Positions 1 through 16,000 of a stretch of 64,000 bases of DNA are shown one piece after another. The first letter of the stretch is position 1; each line of letters begins with the position of its first letter. The stretch is from Rhyacichthys aspro (taxonomy: Eukaryota > Chordata > Actinopteri > Gobiiformes > Rhyacichthyidae). The stretch is from contig CM072148.1 in the NCBI GenBank assembly GCA_036850595.1, forward strand, positions 22,562,731 through 22,626,730, read 5' to 3'. The notes below the pieces were generated by a model. It was not told where the DNA came from. It saw only the letters and a program-made list of their open reading frames with translations, and did not search any database. The translations under genes were made by a program, and so were the position numbers.

Positions 1-1673
1 GTCCTTGGCGAGTACGGACAGCCCCTGCAGCAGGATGGGCACCACGGTCTGGTCAAGATAGGCTCGAGTGGGCAGTGCCTGCAGGTCCACTTTCTGTTTC
101 TTTTCACTGGACTTCTCTCCATCCACTGCCCTCTGTAGACTCTCCGTCAGACCGAAGTCTGCGTGAGGGTTCTCCGACACCTGACACCGACGGACAATAT
201 ACACACAATATATCAATAAAAACAAAAGAAGTCAACAACGATGAACCCATTTATCAACCTGTCACTATTTGGTCAATACTTAAAAACCAGCAAATTTGAC
301 AAAACTCAACTCTAATTAAGCTGCATTTACTTGAATTGCAATTAATTTAATTGTAGCTACTATTTATTGAGTTTGTTCTTATTCAGCTAGACTTATTTCT
401 TTATTTCCTGGTGATATATTGGCAGCTGTGCTTAGAAAGTGTGTTAGGGGTTTACAGAAATGGGTTTCGAATTTCAGAAAATGTGTCTTAACAGTTGTGG
501 GAAAACTGTAATAGTTTTTTATTAGACATCTGTGTAATTCACTTACATTTCCTGTTTTGTTTTTGCAACAAAAGCCAAGACAAATTCTTAGTAACCTGAA
601 AAGGTTTTCAGTCTGCCACTAAAACTACAAATACAGGATTAAATTAGGTCTAAATCAAGACTACATCAATCAAAAACCAAATGAGGGCCATAAAGGACAT
701 GATCTGTGACTAATGAGCCAGGGTTAAATACAGAGTAAACTTTTTTAGATTTTTTTTACCAGTTGTCTCTATGTTTCTATGTATATTAATTACTTCAGTC
801 ATAAAACCATTTGACCAAAAGCGAAACCGCAAGCAGCTGATGTGTTTGACTCACAGGAGTGTGTGTCTCCATGGGCTGATCTGGATCTGTGTGATCTGTA
901 AAAAATAAAATACAATAAACAATAATCACTTTCTCTTATTTTGCAGTGAAAATAAAATATCATTACATTTCATTGACCCAGTTGGAAATTAAGATTTGTT
1001 TTTTATAACTGTGATTTGCTAGACTTTTTATATGTTACTGTTTTATTTAGTGTATGTATATTTTATGATCTTAAATAGTGGTATAAAGCCTATGTAATAT
1101 CAGCTTTTGTCATAATTTTAGCTTCCAACTAATGAAGGGAAGCATCTGTGTTAAAGGGTTTTCATTGCTGTTCGTCATTTACAATAGATCTAAACATTTC
1201 TCTTTCAGATAAGTCATATTAGTAAAGCCTTTTACTGGAATCATTTGGTAAAGAAGTCAATTCTTGTCTAAAAATTCATAATTTTTTAATAGAGTTCCGT
1301 TTCGATGCGTCTTTACTGGTCCAGACCACAACGTAAATAATCATTACAGCGTCGTGTTTTTATAATTGGTAAGAAATTATGAAAGCTTAATTTAGATTAT
1401 CTATGCAGACCGTTAGAAGTGTATTTAGGCGTTTAGATGTGTTTTATTTAAGCAAAACAATTCCACTGCTTTGAAAACGGCGGTAAATGGAGATATTTTC
1501 CTCACATCTCCGGTAAATTTTAGTCACATCTACGCTAAATAAAAAAGCTAAAGATACTAAATATAAGACTCCAAACACAAGATAACAGCTGTTGAGTGAA
1601 ATAAATGTGAAAACCCTGAAATAGATGGTATAAAACACTACAGATGCAGAACAATGAACTCACCGTCCGCCAT
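1..1673 (-). CDS. dpy30: DPY30 homolog (COMPASS/MLL complex subunit), 5' part
   Basis: Dpy-30 is a small nuclear adaptor that dimerises and docks on Ash2L in SET1/MLL histone H3K4 methyltransferase complexes. Three coding exons are read on the minus strand: 1664-1673 (ATG GCG GAC G, followed by GTGAGT), 855-895, and 180 down to the window edge. The phases join without a break. The reading starts MADDHTDPDQPMETHTP and continues VSENPHADFGLTESL. The hallmark Dpy-30 motif is at residues 54-76: PTRAYLDQTVVPILLQGL, then SVLAK. The window holds 77 codons; the human protein is 99 aa, so only the last 20 or so residues are missing. I chose the exon-1 ATG because it sits in a promoter-like context, has a strong donor and stays in frame. 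A second in-frame ATG at 872 would give a protein 11 residues shorter. Identification is firm from the conserved helix; the N-terminus is less certain because it is poorly conserved in the family. Confidence 0.93.
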
Positions 1674-1720
1674 CTTTATTGTGGATGATTACGTAAAATA
1701 CGTCAGGGGTACGTCACTTT
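1674..1720 (-). promoter_or_regulatory. Putative dpy30 core promoter with CRE/ATF-like sites
   Basis: Just upstream of the dpy30 exon-1 ATG are three closely spaced ACGT-core sites: ttacgtaa at 1689-1696, tacgtca at 1699-1705 and tacgtcac at 1710-1717. These match CREB/ATF-type half or full sites, which are common near start sites of housekeeping genes. No TATA box is obvious. The transcription start is not visible, so some of these bases may be 5' UTR. Confidence 0.5.
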
Positions 1721-6200
<4,480 letters not shown>

Positions 6201-6216
6201 GTCATTTTGTTGTTTT

Positions 6217-6222
6217 TTTATT
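6217..6222 (-). terminator. Candidate tmem63b polyadenylation signal
   Basis: The plus-strand tttatt gives AATAAA on the minus strand about 0.8 kb past the tmem63b stop codon. That distance suits a vertebrate 3' UTR, but other AATAAA-like sites exist nearby (for example about 6827) and the choice is a guess. Confidence 0.3.
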
Positions 6223-7016
6223 CCAGCGCAGATGAACTCCAGTCCAGGCACAAGATTAAAACCCGGAGAAAAACAAAGAAGAAGGAAAGGGTTTGGCTCG
6301 GTTTATGTACAGTGACTTCCTGTGGAGATGTTTTCTGAGCAGGCCCCCAGACGATGGCGACCCAGCCGCCAGGTCAGAGGTGAAAGGTCAGGGTCAAGTC
6401 TAATTCGAGCGGAAAGGGGGCGGGGCTAACCTTGAGAATAACAAACAGAAGAGGAGGCCCATTTTCTGTGTTGAACAAGAAAGAGGTGCATTGATGAAAC
6501 AGATTTAGTTGACTTTCCAGAGGTTTTAGTTGGATTTAACCCTTGTAATGTCCTTGTAATTGCCAAACACCTCTTTCCTCTGAGGTCAAAATGACCCCAA
6601 GGACAACACAAACGGATTTAAGATGAAATCATACAGGTTTTAGTTGGACTTGAACAGGTTTCAGTTGGATTTGAAGAAGTTTTAGTTTGGTTTAAACAGG
6701 TTTTAGTTGGATCTGAACAGGTCTTAGAATGACTTCAACTGGTTTTAGGTGGATTTCAGCAGGTTTTAGATGGGCTTAAACAGGTCTTAGGTGCATTTCA
6801 ACAGGTTTGAGTTGAATTTGAGGAGGTTTTATTTGGACTTGAACACGTTTTAAAAGGATCTAAATGAGTTTCACTTGAACTTGAACAGGATTTTTGTTGG
6901 ATTTAAAAAAGGTTTTAGTTGGATGTTCCCTTTTAAGTTGAACACAGACAATGGCCCCGCCTCCATGAGTTTGCAGAGTCTTTAGCCCCGCCCCTTCCCC
7001 AAGGCCACGCCCCCTG

Positions 7017-10000
7017 CTACTGGCGGACCTCGTTGGCGATCAGACTGTCTTCCCCCGACTGGAAATCCGCTTCATTGATGCTGCTGCCTCCGTTGAGCAT
7101 GTCGTCGTCCTGGGAGGAGCCACGGTCCTCCTCTCCGCTGCCAGAGCCCGGTTCGTCCGAGGGTGGGTCCTGAAGAACCTGCGCGATGTAGGACTGCTGC
7201 TGCTGCGGCGCCATCTGCTGGAGACATGAGGACAGACAGGGTTAGACCGGGGTTTTTTGAGTTTTTCCTTACACTGATGGAGAGTGTAAGGACAGCTTTT
7301 GTTGTGAAATTGGGCAGTACAAAAATAAATGTCTTGTCTTCTGGTTTAGCCTGGTTTTGTCCTATTGTAGTCTTGGTTTAGTCCTTGTTTAGTCGCATGT
7401 TTGTGGAGATTAGTTCTGGTTTAATCCTGGTTAGGAGTAAACAAAGTCTAAACCAGGACTACACCAGGGCTAGTTTAGTCCTGGTTTAGGCCTAGTGTAG
7501 TCTTGGTTTAGTACTGCTTTAGTCCTGGTCTGACTCTCACCTGAGATTTGGTCGTTGGTGAAGACGAGGGCCGAGCTGGTCGTCCGTTTTCCACAGCCTC
7601 CAAGTCAGTCTCCTTTGTGTCGATCTGAAACACACAGAGAGCGGTTACTTAGCCTCTGATTGAACGAATACTGATGAGAGTTAAAGCTCCACTACCTGAT
7701 TTTCTTTTTGTCATCCAGACTAAAACCAGACCAATTTTCCAACCAAAACACTAACACATTTCACCAAACTGAAGTTTAGAGTTTAGCATTAGCTTAGCAT
7801 TAGCATAGTAGTGACTTCAGCATCTGACCGCCAATTATCTTTGCCTCGTTAAACATTATGTGATTGAATTGACAGTATTTATCAGCGTTTTACGTTGCCT
7901 CCCTTTTCTCTGTTGATGTTTTTCTTTTTTGAGGGGTTTCTCTGTGTTAAAAGACATGTTCAGTGTTGACTGTTGAATACACTTTATTGGTATACAGTCT
8001 GTTTAACTCAAAAATTATGGCTGTGTACCTTGTAGTTGTGAGCGCTGAGGTATTTGAAGTGACCGAAGCAGACGTGCGACAGACAGACCACAATGGTGAC
8101 AATGAGGACCACCAGAGTGAACATCGAAGTCGGCGTCTCAAACCCTGTTAAAAGTTAGCATCTGTTAGAATCAACAACACAACATTACTTTGTTTCTACA
8201 AATCTGCAGTGGAGACAGTACGCTGCAGCTAAACTCTATGAAACGCTGCTGTCCTGTGCCTCTCTGTCTGAGTGGCTTTAGTATATAAAGTCTGATACAA
8301 TTATGAGTCATCTGCTGCACAAACATAATCATGGCTCCAGAGAAAAAGTCAGCAAATATATGTGATTCTCTGTAACTCTTTGTCACATGATATAATATTG
8401 GTGTAGATCACTCTTTGAATTAGACTCAACAGACCTAAAGAGGAAAATGGACTTGGTTTTGTAATACCATGATGTACTGCTATACTGCCCTGTCCTAGTC
8501 TATATGTCAAATAGACTCAAATGTTTCATAAAAAGCTGTTCTTGATTAGTCCTCAGAGAACAGCAGGACTGAACATAACACAAGGTAGAACCACAAGTTT
8601 AAACAATTCTGTGGTCACTTAAATTAGTATTTATAAAGTCACTGCAGTTTAAATGTTTGTAAAGGTGGACATGTGAAAGTGGACCTGTTGTTCGGACAGA
8701 AAAAGTGTAATAATTCAAATCCAATAAAACATACTGCTTTTATTTGTTAATGTGGTAATCCAGCTGACTTTTTTATGTAAGTCAGCATCATGTAATTAAT
8801 GGCTAAAGTAAAATAGTCTGCTATCCACTATCCACTGCTTTCCATATTTAAATTAGGAGTTTACAGAGTGGTTTCAAATGTAGCCTCAGTATTTCAAAGC
8901 TCAATATGTCTTGGTTCACATATGAGTTTTATTATTCATTGTTCACTTCTAGTCTAACCAGACAGCCACATATTTGCACTCTTGCATGTCCTCAATACTT
9001 TGTCTGCTTGATTTGTTGAGCCAAGAGAATAAAATATTTTTTGTTTTTCTTGCATTAACAATTATTTTTATCCCACAATATGGCTATTTTTCTCATCATT
9101 ATTGGAGATATATTGATTGTCAATGGCTGAGAATTAGCAAAACAATATGGCAGCATTTGCACCGTGTTTGCTAATAAAGTTTTGTGTGTCTTTGGATTGT
9201 GTTTCTTATATCACCTGTGCGGACAGTGGAGAAGAAGAGCAGCCAGAACAGACAGAGGATAGGAGCAGCTACCACCTGCGTCACAGCTCCAGAGTGGATC
9301 TTTTTATCCAGTTTCGATGGCAGATAGGCGTAGTACATGTTGTACCTGTCCACCAGGTGTTTGAGCAGCATGTACATCAGACCTAAGAAAGAAGACAGGA
9401 AACACTGGGTTACACCCTCAAGAGGTGACTGTAAAACCTTTATCATACAAAGGTAAGGAATGGTCCAAATGTAAGACTTAAGATTATATTTTATCAGTTT
9501 TTTCAAGGTAGAAGAAATTGCAGTTTCCTTTAGATTTGCTCCATACTTTCTGATGTCCCATTCCAATAATGCTTTGTTTTTGCTCTCTGTGTTTGTTCAC
9601 TCATGGCATTATAGTGTTATTCTTATTCTTGCAGCACTGACCGAAGGGGACGATGATGGGGCAGGTGATGCTGTAGGCCATGACCACAGTGAAGACATTC
9701 ATCATCCAGGCGTAGGCCGCCCCAAACTGGAACTCATAGGCCTGGTGCTGGAGAGAAACCAAAAATAACAGTGAATTTCTGACTTTGACAATATTTATTA
9801 ATAGTAAAGCAGCTGCAGAGCTTTAATGTTAGCAATGGAGACTGTATTTGTAGTTAAGTGAAAGAAGTCGTCTGCTGCTCAGGCCTGGCTTTAATAAAAG
9901 GGACTGTTTTTAGTGTAATAGCTGAAATGTAAGTTGAAAGAAGCAGAAACCCTAAAATACGTACATGGGCCTTTATTGCCAGTGAAAGAAACAGCACTAA

Positions 10001-13000
10001 ATCTGGAATATGAAGCTGCATTTGGCAAGTGTTAATGTCAGCCCTGCTCACCATTAATATACATTAAAAATGTCTCCAACTTGAGGCCTCTGTGTGAATG
10101 AGAGGAACCCAGTTGGGACAGTGAGGTCACAGAGAGTAGAGGTCAAGAAGGTGCAGAAGTATTTAGGGTCGACAGTCCAGGTGTTGATGTGATATACGAG
10201 AACCAGCAAGAATTAAAAAAAAGGTGTACAGGACTGTGATGAGAGCCATCCTGTAGGAGGGATAGGCCAATAGATTTATAGATGTAGTGAAGGAGACATG
10301 AAGGTAGTTGGTGTGACAGGAGAAGATCTGAGGATATAGACAGATGGAGGTAGATGATTCACTGTGAAGACCCCTAACGGGAACAGCCCAGAGGAGAAGA
10401 GGCCATAGGAGATGTCCAGGAAGGCCTTAGTCTCTCTCTTTAATATACAGTATACCACTACGACGGAGTAGTGAGCTCAAAACAGGAGCTTCATTTGTTG
10501 TTGGTTATTGGTGCAAAAAGACAGCTCTTCTCTGTTCTCTCTCTTCTCGGAACTGTTGGCGCCAAAGTGACTTATACTGTAATTCAGAGTTCTGGGGGTT
10601 TTATTATACATGTTTGACCTTCTATAAACATGGATTTATTTTCATGCGTCTCACCCGTTTGACATTGCGGCGGTCGGCAGCTGATCGAGCCAGACACAGT
10701 CGGATCATGTACATCAACAAACCGGGGATCCTCAGCAGATCCATGGCGTTACCTATGAACGCTGATGCGATTACGTAGTTCACAAAAAACGCTCCATTAT
10801 CTGGAAGGAACACACACCTGAACACAACACAAGGACACATAAGACACTCTTACAACTGACAAATAAAACACAATTCAAGATGAAGGTTCTTATTTTAAAA
10901 ACTCACTCGAATCTGACTTTAGCGTCAGCCAGAAACTTCTTGTCAAACAGCCATCGGAAAAACACATCCAGACTGAAATAAAACAGATATGATTTTGTGA
11001 AATTAGTAGAGAATGTAAAAAACAGGAACTCTACTTAATTCAAGACACACTTAATACTAAATACAAAGGCTACATAATAAATATAATACAAAGGCTACTT
11101 CCTTGAGTTTTGTAGGACATTAACAGGAATAATTACAGGCTACAACAAAAACAAAAACTGTTTCATGGCAATAAATAGGAACAAAACAAGGCCAAAATCC
11201 TGAAATTCATGAAGAAATTATGTTTTATAATCTAGATTTTTGTCATGTAAATTAAGAGCTGTAGGCTAAAAGGATGTTGCAAAGAAAAAACATTTTTATC
11301 TAAAATGTGCTTTAAGGGGACACTGAGACAAAATAATTGGGAAAAAAAAACACACACACACACACACACAATAAATTAAAAAAAAAAAAAATCCAATAAA
11401 TTAAATTTAAAATCTATACTGCCATAGTCTTGGCAAACCTGAGAAGCTACAATACAACTAGGACAACTGACATTTTTTCCTGGACATTTGAATTCTGGAT
11501 TCTGCATTTTGATAGGTTCCTTTCTCTAAATTTGAGTTATTACATGTGTTTGAAACATAACTTATGCAGAGATAGTAAAGAGGGGCTATAAACAGGATGA
11601 AATTGGGGCAAAAGACTGCTAAATCTTCTTAAGCCCAAACTGAAAACATTCCACTTGAAAGGCTGGTGAAATTATTTGTAAACTGTTTAAACAAATCGTA
11701 GAAAACCCTGAATTCTTTCAAGTCTCACCTGCTGAGACCGAGTGAAGGCAGCAGTAAAACCATGAAGATGAGAAACGTGTAGCATTTGTGCATCGTCGTC
11801 CTGTTTTCTCCAGATCTAAACCCGAAGAAGAGGAACAGCATTAAACACAGGGCTTTCATCTCAGGGTAAAAGGATAGTCTTGGAACTGGTGCAGTACCTG
11901 GTCCAGTGAGCCTCGAAGAAGGCAGAGTAGTAGACGATGGTAGGCAGCAGAGCAGAGAAGGCCCACAGCAGCAGAGTGGGGAAGAACTGGGTCACTATGG
12001 GGTTCTGCAAGAAGACCCAGAGACAGACGAAATACAATTGAGTTACTGTCTCATCGGCCCCATTGTCATTGATATACTGCTGCTTACGTTGAGGTACTCG
12101 ACGGGTTTGGTGACGTTGAACTTGTCCATAGTAGAGATGATGATCGCAGGTGTGGTGAGGAAGAAGAGAAGGAGGAAGAGGCTGCAGTTGATGACAAAAC
12201 AACGGATCCACCAGGAGACTCCGCCCAGAGACAGGTGCTCCCTGAAAACAGACACATGCGTTTGACACATGAGCCAGTGGCACTGAGAGGTATGCGACTG
12301 TGTTTTAGAGTCATTGGGCAGTAGTGCATTCTGGGAAGATCCGCAATGTTTGAAGGTACAGTTGTGTTTTTATCACAGTCTATAGCCTATTTTCAATACT
12401 AGTAGTTATCAACCTTAAACTCTAGGAAAATCCCGTTGTAATCCAACTAAATTCAGTTCAAATCTACCTAAAAATTAAAATTTGTATAAAAACAGCTTAC
12501 TGTAAACCAATTAAAATTCAACTAAAACCTGATAAAATTCAACTAAAACCTGATAAAATCCAAATAAAACCTTTTTAAAAATCAATTTCAACCAATTAAA
12601 ATCCAACTAAAACCTGTTGGAATCTGACTAGTACCTGATGAAATCCAAAACCTGTGTGAATCCATCTAAAACATCTTGTAATTGACTACTAATGTGAACT
12701 ACTAATGTGATCAGATCCAATTTAAACCTGTCCAAATAAACCAAAATTATCTTAAAATCCTACTAAAACATTTTCAAATCTAACTAAAAGTTGTTCTAAT
12801 ACAATTTAGACCTCTTCAAATTGGACTATAAATCTGTTCCATTCTAAATTCAACCTGTTTAAATCCCCCTAACCCCTTTTCACTCACTGTCTGTGAGTGA
12901 TTGGTCGGTTGTGGTGATGCGTTCAGGACTCACCAGCGAACATTCTGTGGGTCTGGGGCATACGTCACGTTCCAGTTGTAAACATGGAGCACTTCGCTGA

Positions 13001-16000
13001 ACTGAGACGACCGAGGCTCCTGACGACAGCGACAACCCTGGACCTGACAGGCATTAAAGTCCTTCAGGATTCTGAGGATATGAAAGGACAGAGAAGTTAT
13101 ACAAGGGAATATAGTCACGTAATGAGATTCCATTTATTGGTTAATAATAATGCAATTCATTAAACTGTGAAATCCACTTAAGCAAAAAGCGGTTATTTTA
13201 CTTTACCCAGCAGACCCACATTGGGCCCTCAATGGGAGAAAAAATGCTGAATTTTATAGTAAAAATACATTTAGGCATAACACATACTAGACATAATGAA
13301 GACTCCCCTTTATTGCTGGGTAGTAAGACCACCCCGTGTTTAAATCCTAGAATGTCCCTGACTCAGCTCCTCAGAAACTGCCATACAAGTACTTTCCTCA
13401 CTACTACTAAGTGGATTGCAGTGAATATTGTATGACAGTGTAAAAGATATGTAGTCAGGACTCACATGGCCGTCATGGCTTCATTCTGAAACGTGACAAA
13501 GGCCATCCCCAAAGGTTTGGTGTGGACTTTCTCCTTCTCCTTCCGGTACTCCTCCTTCAGCTTCGCCTCACGTTTGGTGTAATAACTCACTGCCTCCTCC
13601 TGAGAAATAAAAGGTGAATTCAACTAAAACCTGATGAAATCCAACTAAAACATGATGACATCCAATCAAAAACTTTTCAAATCTGAGTAAAAACCTGTTC
13701 CAACTCTGACTAAAACCCATCTAAGTCTAACTAGAACCTGTTCAAATTTAAACAAAACCTGTTCAAAATTAACTACAACTTGTTCAAATTCAACTAAAAC
13801 TTGATAAAATCCAAACAAAATCTGACAAAAGCCTGTTGAAGTCCAACTAGAACCTGTTCACCTAAAATTTGTTCAAATTCAACTAAAACCTTTTAAAATC
13901 CAATTAAAACCTGTTTAAAGTCCAACTAAAACCTGTTCAAATCCCTTTAAACCCACTGAGATCCCTTTAAAACCTGTTCCAAACCCTCTAAAACCTGTTC
14001 AGACCTCTCTAAAACCTGTTCTGATCCCTCTGAACCTGACCTCTTCACAGCCAGCGATGGCGCAGCAGCAGAGGTGTCCACATGGTTTGGGGTTGATCAT
14101 TGTGGGGACATGCTCCTTGGCCATCAGGTCGGTGAAAAACTTCTTGCTGCGCTCGGTCTTCTTCCTCTCGGCATTCAGAGACATGAGTTTGGCCACGTTG
14201 TAGCAGATCCGAGCCTCCAGGACGATGCAGTTCTCGTAGGCCTGTCTGTGGAGAAAACGTGGAAATAAATGGTATACTCTTACTCAGGCCATATACACAG
14301 GAACGGCTGCACAATATACACTGCCTGAGCAAAAAAAAAGTATGATCTGGGGTTGCTGCAGTTGGTCAGTTCTAGGTTCAGTAACACTATGTGCCCAAAG
14401 AATGAGATCAGCTGACTACCTGAACATCCTGAATGACCAGGTTATTCCATATTGAAACAATGCCACAGCGAATGCGTGCTGTAATCAAAGCTAAAGGCGG
14501 TCCAACAAAATGTGTGTCCTTTTTTTTTTTTTTTTTGTGGCAACTTTTTTTTTGGTCAGGCAGTGTATTAAAACAAGATTGCAGTAACAAGATTAAATTT
14601 AACAGGAATTTCAAACTGAGCAATATAGCCTTACAAAATTAAAACATACAACACACACAACTATTACCTATATAAAAGCTCTATCTCCACAGTCTGATGT
14701 ATTCTAAGGCTTAGCAGTGAAAAGCTCTTAATCTTAAACTGTACTAGCCACTTGCTCATTGTTACTTTGTGAAAGGGTGGTCTATGTTGTATAATATTGC
14801 ATTAATCCTGTTCCACATACTGTACTGCAACCACCTCATTTACATTCTCCACCCAACATACTGCTGCGTAAATAAATACACAATATACACCGGCCTGTTG
14901 GTTTACACTAAAAATGCTCTCTGTGGATGTCTTTCAGCAGAAAAAATAAAAAGACAAAAAAGACATTACATTATTCAACTTTAGGGTTACACCACTAAAG
15001 CACCTCCCTGCGTCGAGATATATTGGCATGTCATTAGAAAGAAGACAAGAGATAATGACATGGCTATTAATAAAGCCTAAGCTATATTTTTGAGGCATTA
15101 ACTATATGCAAAAGCTCCCCAAAATTTGGACTAAATGTAAAAATCAAAGGCCCCACCTTAATCAAAATAGGAATTTGAAGTTGAACGCGTGACCGCCGTA
15201 ATCTATGTTCACTCTTTATTCCTTAAACTAAGTACCGTTTTTTTCTTCTACTAAGTTTATTCCAGCAGTATTCGACTGACAGTGACTTACTCAAAGTGCT
15301 GTTTGATCTGAGTCTCCTCTGCATATTTGGAGATGCCGTTGATGAATAAAGTGCGTTTCACCTAAGAGACAGAGAAAAGGGATTGAAAACCTTCTTAGCA
15401 CTGACAATGACGAGGAGCAGACTTACAGAGACTACTACAGAACCAGTTCAACACCCTAATGATTTTTTAGCTCTGTCAAAAGAAGTCTCCAAATATCACA
15501 GGTCATATCATTATCATAAAATTGCATGTTTTTCTAATATCTGCAACCAAACTGAAGATGTAACTGAACATGTTTTTCTAGAGGACCATCCTCAGAAGTC
15601 TGTCAAGCAATTTTTTTTTACCTTTCTCTATGAAATCTAAAGGATGGACATGTTTTAAAGTATATTTTTTTGTCTTTCAGAACAGGCAATGTTTAAGGCA
15701 ATAGGTTATGTTGTGATTTTAAGTCCACTCCTGTTTACTGTCAGTGCGTCACAGGCAGAGTTAATGATACTGAGTTGTGATTGGTCAGTCCTCACCAGGT
15801 CGTCCTCTTTGTAGTGCATCTTGGACGTGTGTCGCCTCATGCTGTAGACCGTCAGCAGCAGGTACATGAAGGCGAAGGTGGTGTGGAGCCACAGGAGGTT
15901 AGTCCTGGAAATATAAAAAAAACTGTTCAAGCCCAAACTAAAACCTGTTCAAATCTAATTTAGATTTAAATTCTCATTGAAATTTTAATCTAACTAAAAT

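Noticed and set aside
11906..12265. 119-aa plus-strand and several overlapping minus frames
   Set aside because: They read across two tmem63b exons and the intron in wrong frames. Only the spliced minus reading matches the family.
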